DNA of 64,000 nt from Marivita sp030148515. GTDB taxonomy: Bacteria; Pseudomonadota; Alphaproteobacteria; Rhodobacterales; Rhodobacteraceae. The stretch covers positions 1,364,001 to 1,428,000 of the forward strand of contig NZ_CP180351.1 of the NCBI RefSeq assembly GCF_048006345.1, in the 5' to 3' direction. Both the position numbers and the translations under genes were made by a program. Of this stretch, positions 46,152-55,015 are shown in pieces. Numbering within the stretch: the first letter of the stretch is position 1; every line of letters starts with the position of its first letter. Under the pieces are notes generated by a model. That model was not told the DNA's origin. It worked only from the letters and a program-made list of their open reading frames with translations, and searched no databases.

Positions 46152-46580
46152 GTGACAGCGCTGACGGCGCCCACCCTGCTGGATTTTGAAGGCACCTGGA
46201 GCCTCGTGCGGCGGATCATCGACCACCGGGCGGGCAGCACCGGGACGTTTGAAGGGACAGCGACCTTTACGCGCGACGATGCCGGGCTGGCCTATTGCGA
46301 GGTGGGGTCACTGCACCTGCCCAACCATCCGCCTTTCCATGCGGAACGCCGGTATCGCTGGCGCGAGGTCGGCACGCATTTTGAAATTGATTTCGACGAT
46401 GGGCGTTTTTTCCATGGCTTCAGCGCAGACGCTCCCAATGCCACCCATTGGTGCGATCCAGACACCTACAATGTCAGTTACGCGTTTGATGTGTGGCCAA
46501 CGTGGCAAAGCACGTGGGACGTGAGCGGGCCGAAAAAAGCCTATAAAATGATCAGTGACTACAGACCGTTGCAACGCTGA
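46152..46580 (+). CDS. DUF6314 family protein
   Basis: A 142-aa soluble protein from a GTG start. FEGTWSLVRRIIDHRAGSTGTFEGTATF and YRWREVGTHFEIDFDDGRFFH with the C-terminal DVSGPKKAYKMISDY match the DUF6314 pattern, a small beta-barrel-like domain common in alphaproteobacteria. Biochemical role is unknown. It may bind a small ligand, given the lipocalin-like length; this is speculative. Confidence 0.75.
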   Translation: MTALTAPTLLDFEGTWSLVRRIIDHRAGSTGTFEGTATFTRDDAGLAYCEVGSLHLPNHPPFHAERRYRWREVGTHFEIDFDDGRFFHGFSADAPNATHWCDPDTYNVSYAFDVWPTWQSTWDVSGPKKAYKMISDYRPLQR

Positions 46581-46648
46581 CAAGGTATCGTTTTGCCAAA
46601 TCGACAACCCGTGCTAGCTTTGGCGTGTTCACAACAGGAGAATGACTG

Positions 46649-46807
46649 ATGACCATCAAGACACTTCTGACGACAGCGGCGCTGACCATCGCCACGGCAA
46701 CTGCAACATTTGCGGCTTGCGGCGGCCATGAGCAGGCGTCCATGACTTGCGCAGCTGGCACGGTTTATGATGCCGACACAAATACTTGCAAAGTTGTAAG
46801 CGGCTAA
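46649..46807 (+). CDS. 52-aa exported peptide with two-cysteine motif
   Basis: Too short for ordinary gene-finding. AGGAG 8 bases upstream of the ATG at 46649, then a signal sequence (MTIKTLLTTAALTIATATAT), FAAC where a lipobox could lie, and the motif CAAGTVYDADTNTC near the C-terminus. A strong terminator follows. The following gene carries a similar motif, CTNGMVWDTESKSC, so the two probably share a module. Function unknown. Confidence 0.78.
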   Translation: MTIKTLLTTAALTIATATATFAACGGHEQASMTCAAGTVYDADTNTCKVVSG

Positions 46808-46833
46808 TACCATCCCGCTCACGCTTTCTTGAG

Positions 46834-46857
46834 GACGGCCAGATTGGCCGTCTTTTT
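46834..46857 (+). terminator. Intrinsic terminator after the 52-aa peptide gene
   Basis: GACGGCCA (46834-46841), loop GAT, TGGCCGTC (46845-46852), then TTTTT. Perfect stem with T-run, 27 bases after the stop. Confidence 0.93.
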
Positions 46858-46904
46858 CGTTGGGCCTACCTCTTTTTCAAGCATGTTCGTTTAAGGAAAC
46901 CCCG

Positions 46905-47435
46905 ATGCGCAAACTGATGATTGCAGCCGCTTTTGCCCCGACGCTGGCCTTTGCCGTTGGCAACGAAAGTGATACCCCCCCGACGCCGACCGAGACCACC
47001 ACCACCTGCACAAACGGAATGGTGTGGGACACTGAGTCCAAGTCTTGTGTGGAACCGACGGACAGCAGCCTTAATGACACCGATCGCATGAATGCGGTGC
47101 GGGAACTGGCGTATGCAGGACGAATCCTCGATGCCGAGCGGGTTCTGGATGCTGTACAGGATCAGACCAGCGATGCCGTGATGACCTATCGCGGCTTCAC
47201 CGCGCGCAAGGCAGGGCGGATGGACGACGCGCTTGGCTGGTATGAACGCGCGTTGGCGGCCAACCCCAACAATCTCTTGGCGCGGTCTTATATGGGCCAG
47301 TGGCATGTCGAAAGCGGCAATATCGAATTGGCACGGGTCGAACTGAGCGAGATCCGTCAGCGTGGCGGGCGCTCGACTTGGCCGGAAATTTCGCTGCGTT
47401 TGGCGATTCAATCCGGATCCGGCTACAGCTACTGA
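46905..47435 (+). CDS. Exported TPR-like protein with two-cysteine motif
   Basis: A 176-aa protein; ATG at 46905 follows TTAAGGAAAC. Signal peptide MRKLMIAAAFAPTLAFA, then a Thr/Pro linker, the motif CTNGMVWDTESKSC (like the preceding 52-aa peptide), and a TPR-type region with YRGFTARKAGRMDDALGWYERALAANP and LARSYMGQWHVESGNIELARVEL. Likely periplasmic scaffold. It is 54 bases upstream of fliG, but no flagellar link is shown. Confidence 0.82.
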   Translation: MRKLMIAAAFAPTLAFAVGNESDTPPTPTETTTTCTNGMVWDTESKSCVEPTDSSLNDTDRMNAVRELAYAGRILDAERVLDAVQDQTSDAVMTYRGFTARKAGRMDDALGWYERALAANPNNLLARSYMGQWHVESGNIELARVELSEIRQRGGRSTWPEISLRLAIQSGSGYSY

Positions 47436-47489
47436 CGCTTTCTTAACCTTGGCCACCTAATCCTCAGGGATCAGGATGGAGTAAGGTGA

Positions 47490-48554
47490 ATGACGCAACT
47501 GACCACACTGGCCCGCCCAGCCGCAGGTGCAACTGCCGGTCCGTCCACGGTCCGGCTGTCCCAGCGGGCAAAGGCAGCCATCGTCGTGCAATTCCTGCTC
47601 AAGGAAGGGGCTCAGGTTCCGCTGACCGCGCTGCCCGAGGATTTACAGATCCAGCTGACCCATCTCCTTGGGGAGATGCGTTACATAGACCGCGCGACGA
47701 TGCACTCTGTGATTGCAGAATTCTCTGAAGAACTTGAGTCCATCGGCCTGTCTTTTCCGGGTGACATGGCCGGTGCGCTTTCCGCATTGGATGGCAAGAT
47801 CAGCGCACAAACCGCGGCACGCCTGCGCAAAGAGGCCGGGGTGCGCCAGATCGGCGATCCCTGGAAGCGCCTTGCCGATTTGCCCGTGTCGCGGCTGAAG
47901 CTCTTCGTCACGTCGGAATCCACGCAAATCGCGGCCGTGATGGTGGCGAAACTGGATGTGTCCAAAGCTGCCGAATTGCTGGGTGCCTTGCCCGGGGATG
48001 TGGCGCGGCGCATCACCTACGCGATGTCCATGACCGATGCCGTCACGCCCGACGCGGTGGAACGGATCGGATTGAGCCTTGCCGCCCAACTCGATTCAGA
48101 GCCACCGAAGGCCTTCCGCGCGCAACCATCGGAACGGGTTGGTGCGATCCTGAACTTCTCGCGCGCCACGACACGTGATAACCTGCTGACAGCGCTCGAC
48201 GAAGACGACAAGGGATTTGCGGAAGAGGTGCGCAAATCCATTTTCACATTCGCTCATATCCCTGATCGGATGAGTGCAATCGACGTGCCCAAAATCACCC
48301 GAGACGTCGATCAGGAGACATTGGCCAAGGTGATTTCAGGCGCTGTGGCCGAGATCGACAAGCGCAGCATTGATTTCATTTTATCGAATATTTCCAACCG
48401 CATGTCGGATTCTCTTCGTGAGATGAGTGAAGATATGGGGGAGGTCAAACCAAAAGACGCGGAGGCGGCCATGAGCACCGTCGTCCGCGCAATCCGGGCG
48501 CTTGCCGACAGCGGTGAGATCGCGTTGACCATGCCCTCCGAGAATGACGATTAG
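47490..48554 (+). CDS. fliG: Flagellar motor switch protein FliG, isolated
   Basis: A 354-aa cytoplasmic C-ring protein. Signs are the N-terminal helical domain (LSQRAKAAIVVQFLLKEGA), the middle domain and the C-terminal torque helix region DKRSIDFILSNISNRMSDSLREMSEDMG with VVRAIRALADSGEIAL. Length is typical. No other flagellar gene is in the window, so this gene is separate from any main fla cluster, or belongs to a divergent FliG type. Its stop overlaps the convergent ATPase by 4 bases. Confidence 0.85.
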   Translation: MTQLTTLARPAAGATAGPSTVRLSQRAKAAIVVQFLLKEGAQVPLTALPEDLQIQLTHLLGEMRYIDRATMHSVIAEFSEELESIGLSFPGDMAGALSALDGKISAQTAARLRKEAGVRQIGDPWKRLADLPVSRLKLFVTSESTQIAAVMVAKLDVSKAAELLGALPGDVARRITYAMSMTDAVTPDAVERIGLSLAAQLDSEPPKAFRAQPSERVGAILNFSRATTRDNLLTALDEDDKGFAEEVRKSIFTFAHIPDRMSAIDVPKITRDVDQETLAKVISGAVAEIDKRSIDFILSNISNRMSDSLREMSEDMGEVKPKDAEAAMSTVVRAIRALADSGEIALTMPSENDD

Positions 48555-49654
48555 GTCTTGATCACCGACCCGCTGTCCTTGCGGAACACAAAACACCGAT
48601 CGCGTCTGACGGTCAGCCACATCACGGTCCCCGGCTTGGGCAGAAAGACGTTCGGCACTGTGGCGCGGATCAGGCTTTGGTCATGGTCCATGCGAAACTC
48701 GACAAGGCTTTCGGACCCCATGAAACGGGCACGTTCGACCACCCCACGCGCGGGGGCGCCCGCGAGCGGCGTTGGATTGGGGCCGCGCCCGTGGCGGTCG
48801 AAGTCGATGCCGACATGCTGCGGTCGGAACACAATCTCGACCTGCCCGCCATCCGGCACGCCCGGTGCAAGAAACTGCCCGAAGGGTGTGTCGGTCAACG
48901 CCCCGCGCACCGTACCGGTGAGCAGGTTGATGTCCGAAAAGAACGCCACCGCCGCCTTGTCCGCAGGCGCGTTGTAGATGTTGTAGGGTGCGCCGCGCTG
49001 CACGATCTTGCCGTCGCGCATCAACGCGATCTCGTCTGCCATGCGCATCGCCTCTTCGGGTTCATGCGTCACCAGCAGAACCGATGTGCCTTCATCCTTG
49101 AGCAGCGCAAGAGTTTCATCGCGGATGCCATCGCGCAGGCGGTTGTCGAGACCCGAGAACGGCTCGTCCATCAGCATGATCGACGGGCGCGGCGCGATGG
49201 CACGTGCGAGTGCCACGCGCTGCTGTTCACCACCAGACAATTGATGCGGATATTCATTGATGTAGTGCGACAGCCCGACCCGTTCGAGAAGTTCGCCCAC
49301 ACGGGGCAGCTTGTCCTTGCGCGAGCCGGTCAGGCCAAAGCCCACATTGTCACCCACGGTCAAATGCGGGAAAAGCGCAAAGTCCTGAAAAATCAGACCG
49401 ATAGATCGCCGTTCAGGCGGCACCCGGTAGACCGTGTCGCAGATCAGATTGCCATCCACATGGATCGTCCCGCTGGTCTGCATATCCACACCCGCGATGA
49501 TGCGCAGCGTCGTGGATTTCCCGCAACCGGATGGACCCAACAGGCAGGTCACGTGGCCGGGCTGGATCGCCAGGGACACGTCATCAACCACGCGCTTGCC
49601 GTCGTAGTCGCGCACGATATTGCGGATTTCGAGCCGGGGATGGGTGCCGGTCAC
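48551..49654 (-). CDS. ABC ATPase, FbpC/PotA type, without neighbouring permease
   Basis: A 367-aa importer ATPase: Walker A GPSGCGKSTTL, Q-loop LIFQDFALFPHLT, signature LSGGEQQRVALARA, Walker B IMLMDEPFSGLD, and a C-terminal TOBE/OB domain (VEIVFRPQHVG, LVEFRMDHDQSL) typical of iron(III), polyamine or thiosulfate importers. The permease and binding protein are not nearby, so partner and substrate are unknown. Convergent with fliG. Confidence 0.9.
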   Translation of the reverse strand: MTGTHPRLEIRNIVRDYDGKRVVDDVSLAIQPGHVTCLLGPSGCGKSTTLRIIAGVDMQTSGTIHVDGNLICDTVYRVPPERRSIGLIFQDFALFPHLTVGDNVGFGLTGSRKDKLPRVGELLERVGLSHYINEYPHQLSGGEQQRVALARAIAPRPSIMLMDEPFSGLDNRLRDGIRDETLALLKDEGTSVLLVTHEPEEAMRMADEIALMRDGKIVQRGAPYNIYNAPADKAAVAFFSDINLLTGTVRGALTDTPFGQFLAPGVPDGGQVEIVFRPQHVGIDFDRHGRGPNPTPLAGAPARGVVERARFMGSESLVEFRMDHDQSLIRATVPNVFLPKPGTVMWLTVRRDRCFVFRKDSGSVIKT

Positions 49655-49734
49655 TGCTGCCTCACGAGTTTTCCGAGTAAAAGTATCGGATTAGCTCATG
49701 TCAGGTAGCAGCCAGATCAAGCGACGGCAACCCC

Positions 49735-51000
49735 TCAGGCCCGCGTCGTGCCGTCGCCGACAACGATGTATTTGAAGCTGGTCAATTGCTCTGCCCCGAC
49801 CGGACCGCGCGCGTGCATCTTGCCCGTGGCGATGCCGATCTCGGCGCCCATGCCGAACTCGCCCCCATCTGCGAACTGGGTCGAGGCGTTGCGCATGAGG
49901 ATGGCACTGTCGATCCGCTCAAAGAACTTGGCTGCGGCGGCGTCATCTTCAGTCAAAATGCAATCGGTGTGGTTTGAACTGAAGGTGTTGATATGGGCGA
50001 TGGCGGCATCCAGATCCTCCACCACCTTGGCCGCGATGATGCTGTCGAGATATTCGCAGCCCCAGTCGTCGTCCGTGGCGGCGACCGTGCCTTCGATCGC
50101 CTGCAGCGTTTCGTCAGCGCGCACCTCGACACCTGCGTTCAGGAGCGCCTTGATGACGCCCTGCCCGATTGTGTCGACGACATCCTTGTGAATCAGCAGA
50201 CACTCAGCCGCGCCACAGATGCCCGTGCGCCGGGTCTTGGCGTTCAGGATCACGTTCAGCGATTTGACGGGGTCCGCGTCCTTGTCGACGTAAATATGCA
50301 CGATGCCTTCAAGATGGGCAAAGACCGGGACGCGGGCCTCGCGCTGCACAAGGCCGACAAGGCCTTTGCCGCCACGGGGCACGATCACGTCGATATAATC
50401 GGTCATGGTCAGCATCTCGCTCACCGCCGCGCGGTCGCGTGTGGGAACAAGCTGAATCGCGTCTTCGGGCAGGCCCGCCTTGACCACGCCGTCGACGAGG
50501 CAGGCGTGAATCGCGCCTGACGAGTGGAAGCTTTCAGACCCACCGCGCAAGATCACTGCGTTGCCCGCCTTGAGGCACAGCGCGCCGGCATCTGCTGTCA
50601 CGTTGGGCCGGGATTCGTAGATCACGCCGATCACACCCAGAGGGGTTCGCACGCGCTTGATATGCAGACCAGAGGGTCTGTCCCATTCTGTAATCACGGC
50701 ACCTACGGGATCCGTCTGTTCCGCCACGGCGCGCAGCCCATCGACGATGCCGCGAATGCGGTCCTCGTTCAGCAGGAGCCGGTCCATCATCGCATCGCTG
50801 AGGCCCTTTTCGCGGCCAAATTCCAGGTCCTTGGCGTTGGCTTCAACAATGGCAGCGCGGTTCTTCCAGACAGCTTCGGCCGCGCCGATCAGCGCTGCGT
50901 GCTTGCGTTCCGCCGACGCAAAGGCCAGTTCCCGAGCGGCTGCCTTGGCGCGAACACCGATGTCGTGCATGACCGCGGGGATGTCTGTAAAATCTTTCAT
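49735..51000 (-). CDS. proA: Gamma-glutamyl phosphate reductase
   Basis: A 421-aa NADPH-dependent enzyme making glutamate semialdehyde for proline. The catalytic Cys is in TGICGAAECLLIH; other landmarks are PLGVIGVIYESRPNVTADA, LCLKAGNAVILRGGSE and FADGGEFGMGAEIGIATGKMHARGPVG. Last gene of obg-proB-proA, 53 bases from proB. Confidence 0.97.
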   Translation of the reverse strand: MKDFTDIPAVMHDIGVRAKAAARELAFASAERKHAALIGAAEAVWKNRAAIVEANAKDLEFGREKGLSDAMMDRLLLNEDRIRGIVDGLRAVAEQTDPVGAVITEWDRPSGLHIKRVRTPLGVIGVIYESRPNVTADAGALCLKAGNAVILRGGSESFHSSGAIHACLVDGVVKAGLPEDAIQLVPTRDRAAVSEMLTMTDYIDVIVPRGGKGLVGLVQREARVPVFAHLEGIVHIYVDKDADPVKSLNVILNAKTRRTGICGAAECLLIHKDVVDTIGQGVIKALLNAGVEVRADETLQAIEGTVAATDDDWGCEYLDSIIAAKVVEDLDAAIAHINTFSSNHTDCILTEDDAAAAKFFERIDSAILMRNASTQFADGGEFGMGAEIGIATGKMHARGPVGAEQLTSFKYIVVGDGTTRA

Positions 51001-51053
51001 CGGTACAGCCTTTCGGAAGTCGCAGATGCGTATTTGAAAAGAGAGGACGCTGA

Positions 51054-52160
51054 TCAGATCGCCATATCGTCGCGATGTATTACCACGGCGCGGCCTGGAT
51101 AGCCCAGAATTTCCTCGATCTCGGCAGAGTTGTGCCCCTTGATCGCCTGTGCCTCGGATGCCGTGTAGCGGCTCAGACCCATGCCCAGTTCGCGGCCCTG
51201 CACATCTTTTATCGTCACCGGATCACCGCGTCCGAACTTGCCCGTTACGGTCACGATGCCGGGAGGAAGAAGCGATGTGCCGCGCTGTAGCGCCCGCGCG
51301 GCCCCGTCGTCGATGGTCAGGGCACCTTGGGGTTTCATCGCCAGAATCCAACGTTTACGCGCTGCATGCGGGTCGAGCTGCGGTGTGAACCATGTGGCGC
51401 GCGCGCCCTCTTCCAGCCCTTTGAGCGGATGCAGGCGCGACCCTTCGGTGATCGCCATGGCACAGCCCGATGCGGTGGCGGTCTTTGCCGCCATCAGCTT
51501 GGTTTTCATGCCGCCCTTCGACAGGCCAGATCCGGCATCGCCCGCCATCGCTTCGATCTCGGGCGTGATGGCGTCGATCACCGGGAAGAACTCTGCAGTT
51601 GGGTCGAGATGAGGATTTGCGCTGTAGAAGCCGTCCACATCCGAAAGCAACACAAGCTGGTCCGCACCAACCGTCGCGGCAACCTGTGCCGCAAGGCGGT
51701 CATTGTCGCCATAGCGGATTTCGTCGGTCGCCACTGTGTCATTTTCGTTGACGATCGGGATGACGCCAAAGCCGATCAGCGTCTCAAGTGTGGCGCGGCT
51801 GTTGAGGTACCGGCGGCGGTCTGCACTGTCCTCAAGGGTAACAAGCACCTGCGCGGTGGTCAGCCCGTGCGGGGCGAGCACCTCTTCATAGGCGCGGGCC
51901 AGACGGATCTGACCCACAGCGGCGGCGGCCTGCGATTGTTCCAGCGGCAGCACGGTCAGCGGCAATCCAAGCACCCCGCGCCCCAAGGCAATGGAGCCTG
52001 AAGAGACCAGAATCACGTCCGTGCCGCGTGCCTTGATCCGCGCCACATCTTCCGCAAGCGAGATCAGCCAGTCACGGCGCAAGGTGCCGTTGGCTTTATC
52101 GACCAAAAGCGCCGATCCGATTTTGACGACCAGTCGGCGCGCATCGCCTAGGGCTGCCAC
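51054..52160 (-). CDS. proB: Glutamate 5-kinase with PUA domain
   Basis: A 368-aa enzyme phosphorylating glutamate, first step of proline synthesis. The amino-acid-kinase domain shows VVKIGSALLVDK, VSSGSIALGRGVLGL, NENDTVATDEIRYGDNDRLAA and SDVDGFYSANP, then KGGMKTKLMAAKTA. The C-terminal PUA domain (from about residue 275) is typical. Start overlaps the obg stop by 13 bases. Feedback control by proline is expected from the family. Confidence 0.97.
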   Translation of the reverse strand: MAALGDARRLVVKIGSALLVDKANGTLRRDWLISLAEDVARIKARGTDVILVSSGSIALGRGVLGLPLTVLPLEQSQAAAAVGQIRLARAYEEVLAPHGLTTAQVLVTLEDSADRRRYLNSRATLETLIGFGVIPIVNENDTVATDEIRYGDNDRLAAQVAATVGADQLVLLSDVDGFYSANPHLDPTAEFFPVIDAITPEIEAMAGDAGSGLSKGGMKTKLMAAKTATASGCAMAITEGSRLHPLKGLEEGARATWFTPQLDPHAARKRWILAMKPQGALTIDDGAARALQRGTSLLPPGIVTVTGKFGRGDPVTIKDVQGRELGMGLSRYTASEAQAIKGHNSAEIEEILGYPGRAVVIHRDDMAI

Positions 52161-53182
52161 GATTCGGCCTCCTCGCTCAGGTGTTCGCGGGTGCGGGTTG
52201 TCTTGACATATTTGCGCAGGGCGCGCAGCACCTCGGTCAGGCCTTCCTTGGACACGCCGGACATCAGCATCACCTCGTGACCGGCTTTGCGTTCCAGCTC
52301 TTCCTTGAGGAATGCGCGTTCTTCATCGTCCAACGCGTCGATCTTGTTCAAAGCCGTGATCCGGGGTTTGTCGGCCAAACCTTCGCCATAGGCTTCGATT
52401 TCGTCGATGATGGTCTGATAATCCTCGAGCAGCGTGCCGGAGGTGCCATCGACAAGGTGCAGAAGCGCGGCGCAGCGTTCCACATGACCAAGAAACAGGT
52501 CACCGAGCCCCCTTCCCTCATGGGCGCCCTCGATCAGTCCGGGAATGTCGGCCACGACGAATTCGGCATCATCGACCCCCACCACGCCAAGATTGGGATG
52601 CAGCGTCGTAAACGGATAATCCGCCACTTTCGGCCGTGCGTTCGATGTCGCGGCAAGGAAAGTGGATTTGCCGGCATTCGGCAGGCCCAAAAGACCCACA
52701 TCCGCGATCAGTTTGAGCCGCAGCCAGAGCGTGCGTTCCACGCCTTCCTGCCCTGGATTGGCGCGGCGCGGAGCCTGGTTGGTCGATGTCTTGAAGTGCA
52801 GGTTGCCCCAGCCACCATTGCCCCCCTTGGCCAGAAGAACACGCTGGCCAAGTTCGGTCATGTCGGCAATGACGGTGTCTTCATCTTCGTCAAGGATTTC
52901 GGTCCCGACCGGCACCTTGAGAACGATGTCCGCACCGTCAGCCCCCGTGCGCTGCCGCCCGGCGCCGGGGCGGCCATTGTCGGCAAAGAAATGCTGCTGG
53001 TACCGGAAATCGATCAGCGTGTTCAGCCCGTCGACCGCCTCGGCCCAGACATCGCCACCGCAGCCGCCATCGCCGCCATCGGGACCACCGAATTCGATGA
53101 ATTTTTCGCGACGGAAACTGATGCAACCATTCCCGCCCGCGCCTGAGCGGACATAGACTTTGCAGAGGTCGAGGAACTTCAT
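52148..53182 (-). CDS. obg: GTPase Obg/CgtA
   Basis: A 344-aa ribosome-assembly GTPase. The Gly-rich N-terminal fold shows VRSGAGGNGCISFRREK and DGGDGGCGGDV; the G domain has GLPNAGKSTFL near residue 168, DIPGLIEGAHEGRGLG and NKIDAL. The short C-terminus lacks the extra OCT domain of some Obg proteins. It is upstream of proB with overlap and downstream of the L21/L27 genes, a common arrangement. Confidence 0.96.
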   Translation of the reverse strand: MKFLDLCKVYVRSGAGGNGCISFRREKFIEFGGPDGGDGGCGGDVWAEAVDGLNTLIDFRYQQHFFADNGRPGAGRQRTGADGADIVLKVPVGTEILDEDEDTVIADMTELGQRVLLAKGGNGGWGNLHFKTSTNQAPRRANPGQEGVERTLWLRLKLIADVGLLGLPNAGKSTFLAATSNARPKVADYPFTTLHPNLGVVGVDDAEFVVADIPGLIEGAHEGRGLGDLFLGHVERCAALLHLVDGTSGTLLEDYQTIIDEIEAYGEGLADKPRITALNKIDALDDEERAFLKEELERKAGHEVMLMSGVSKEGLTEVLRALRKYVKTTRTREHLSEEAESWQP

Positions 53183-53235
53183 GTGTTAGCCTTTGTTCGA
53201 GCCTTTGCGCGGTCTATCCGGTTTGCGACCGCGCG

Positions 53236-53781
53236 TCAGCCCATACGTTTGAGATAGGTCCAGGTTTTGACCGTTGTGTTTCTGGCGACAGAGAAGGATT
53301 CCGCGTCGCCGATATATTCAAAGCCGCAATGCGTCAGAACGCGGGCCGAAGCCGGGTTGTCCTGAAACACGCTGGCAAACATCGTTTCGTTGCCAAGTGG
53401 GTTTGCCGTCACAAGGGCCTCGACCGCTTCCGATGCGAGACCGGTATTCCAGAATGGTGGCGCCACCCAATATCCGACTTCGGACTGGTTTCGATCCATC
53501 CGCTGGAGCGAGATCAGACCCATGACTTCCGCCCCGCCAAACGCGATGCCGTCAATCGCCCAGACATCTTCATCGCGCTTCGCCGACAAGCTCCGGTCGA
53601 CAAACGCCTCAGCCGCGCCCGGTGGCAGCGGATGCGGGATCGAAGTCGTCATGCACGCCACGCGTTTGTCGCTGGCATAATGTTCGATCAACCCGACATC
53701 GGACGGTTGAAGCGGACGCAAGCAGAACCGATCTGTCTGAACGACAGGCTGGTTTACATTCAGGATGGTCTCCACGTTCAT
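53236..53781 (-). CDS. GNAT family N-acetyltransferase
   Basis: A 181-aa RimJ/RimL-type acetyltransferase, start ATG 53781 with GGAGAG upstream. TDRFCLRPLQPSDVGLIEHYASD, EVGYWVAPPFWNTGLASEAVEALV and SVFQDNPASARVLTHCGFEYIGDAE contain the acetyl-CoA-binding and Asn/Arg motifs. Lies between L27 and obg, where roseobacters often keep such a gene; a ribosomal-protein or small-molecule target is possible. Confidence 0.9.
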   Translation of the reverse strand: MNVETILNVNQPVVQTDRFCLRPLQPSDVGLIEHYASDKRVACMTTSIPHPLPPGAAEAFVDRSLSAKRDEDVWAIDGIAFGGAEVMGLISLQRMDRNQSEVGYWVAPPFWNTGLASEAVEALVTANPLGNETMFASVFQDNPASARVLTHCGFEYIGDAESFSVARNTTVKTWTYLKRMG

Positions 53782-53835
53782 CTGCTCTCTCCTCATCGCA
53801 GATATTGGGCAGGCCCCCGTCCGAAAACGGAAAGA

Positions 53836-53859
53836 GGGACCGGCAACTTTGCCGATCCC
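53836..53859 (-). terminator. Intrinsic terminator after rpmA
   Basis: GGGACCGGCAA (53836-53846) pairs with TTGCCGATCCC (53849-53859) with one mismatch; on the minus strand TCTTTCC then GTTTTC follow. It lies about 30 bases after the rpmA stop and would separate the ribosomal pair from the GNAT-obg-proBA block. Confidence 0.6.
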
Positions 53860-53890
53860 CCCAGTTTTTTCCAAAACCCTTTAGGTCGGC

Positions 53891-54160
53891 TTACTCAGCG
53901 GCCTCCGCCGTTGGCAGGACCGAAATAAAGGTGCGGCCCTTGAGGCCTTTGTGGAACGTCACGTTGCCGTCGACAGTTGCGAAGATCGTGTGATCCTTGC
54001 CCATACCAACGCCATTGCCCGGCCAGAATTTAGTGCCGCGCTGACGCACGATGATGTTTCCGGGGATCGCGGACTGGCCACCGTAGAGTTTGACGCCAAG
54101 ACGGCGTCCGGCAAAGTCGCGACCGTTGCGGGATGAACCGCCTGCTTTTTTATGTGCCAT
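53891..54160 (-). CDS. rpmA: 50S ribosomal protein L27
   Basis: An 89-aa large-subunit protein near the peptidyl-transferase centre. MAHKKAGGSSRNGRDFAGRRLGVKLYGGQ and GNIIVRQRGTKFWPGNGVGMGKDHTIFA are diagnostic. No N-terminal extension needing cleavage. Thirteen bases after rplU. Confidence 0.98.
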   Translation of the reverse strand: MAHKKAGGSSRNGRDFAGRRLGVKLYGGQSAIPGNIIVRQRGTKFWPGNGVGMGKDHTIFATVDGNVTFHKGLKGRTFISVLPTAEAAE

Positions 54161-54173
54161 GGGTCAGGTCTCC

Positions 54174-54824
54174 TTACTTCGATGCCAGTTCTTTGGCCTG
54201 TTCGATCCAGCCTTCACGCTCGATCCGGCCTTTGAACGAAAGCTTTTCGCCGAATTCTTCGACGTCTGCATCTGTCCATGCTGCGATCTGGGCAAAGGTT
54301 GTAACCCCTGCTTCGTGCAGCTTTTTCTCAAGTGCGGGGCCAACGCCCGAGAGCAGCTTGAGGTCGTCCACGCCAGCGGCGGCTGCCTTGGGCGCGTCAG
54401 CAGCCTTTTCGGCTTTCGGAGCAGCGGCTTTCTTCGGCGCGGCAGCGGCAACAGCCACGCCTGCGACAGAGCCTGCGCCCACAGCAGCTTTCACACCCGA
54501 CTTGTCCGCGCCAGAGGCGAGAATGTCGAGAACGCGCACCAGCGTCAGTTTCTGACGGTGGCCACGGGTCCGCTTGGAGCTGTGCTTACGGCGGCGCTTG
54601 ACGAAGTTGATGACTTTGTCGGCCTTCACCTGATCGACAACCTCGGCCTGAACGGCGGCACCACTCACAAGAGGCGCACCGACAACAACCGTGTCGCCAC
54701 CGAGCATCAGAATTTCATTGAACTGGATTTTCTCGCCTGCATCGGCAGCCAGTTTTTCGACACGCAGAATATCGCCCGACTGGACTTTGTACTGCTTGCC
54801 GCCGGTTTTCATCACCGCGAACAT
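54174..54824 (-). CDS. rplU: 50S ribosomal protein L21 with C-terminal extension
   Basis: A 216-aa protein, about twice the usual 103 aa. Residues 1-103 are standard L21 (MFAVMKTGGKQYKVQSGDIL, KRRRKHSSKRTRGHRQ, LTLVRVLDI). Residues 110-150 form an Ala/Lys-rich linker and 152-216 a helix-hairpin-helix-type segment (DDLKLLSGVGPALEKKLHEA). Such extensions occur in Rhodobacterales. It is the first gene of rplU-rpmA and has a clear promoter at 54975-55003. Confidence 0.97.
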   Translation of the reverse strand: MFAVMKTGGKQYKVQSGDILRVEKLAADAGEKIQFNEILMLGGDTVVVGAPLVSGAAVQAEVVDQVKADKVINFVKRRRKHSSKRTRGHRQKLTLVRVLDILASGADKSGVKAAVGAGSVAGVAVAAAAPKKAAAPKAEKAADAPKAAAAGVDDLKLLSGVGPALEKKLHEAGVTTFAQIAAWTDADVEEFGEKLSFKGRIEREGWIEQAKELASK

Positions 54825-54974
54825 CGTGTTCTTCCTTTGTCACCCGCGTCCTGTGGCCCCGCTTGGCGGTGTTTGTGGATCTCTGGACCCGCCTCGAACT
54901 GCGTGCCCCGTCAGGGACATCGTTATCATCAAAAACAAAAGGCGGGACCGAAGCCCCGACTTTCATGTGGGCGG

Positions 54975-55003
54975 CTTATGGAATCCCGTGCCGCATTTGT
55001 CAA
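54975..55003 (-). promoter_or_regulatory. Sigma-70-type promoter for rplU
   Basis: On the minus strand TTGACA (55003-54998), a 17-base spacer, and CATAAG (54980-54975). The -35 is perfect and the -10 keeps four of six consensus bases. It lies about 150 bases before the rplU start. A long 5' leader would follow. Confidence 0.72.
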
Positions 55004-55015
55004 CGCGTTTCGCGC

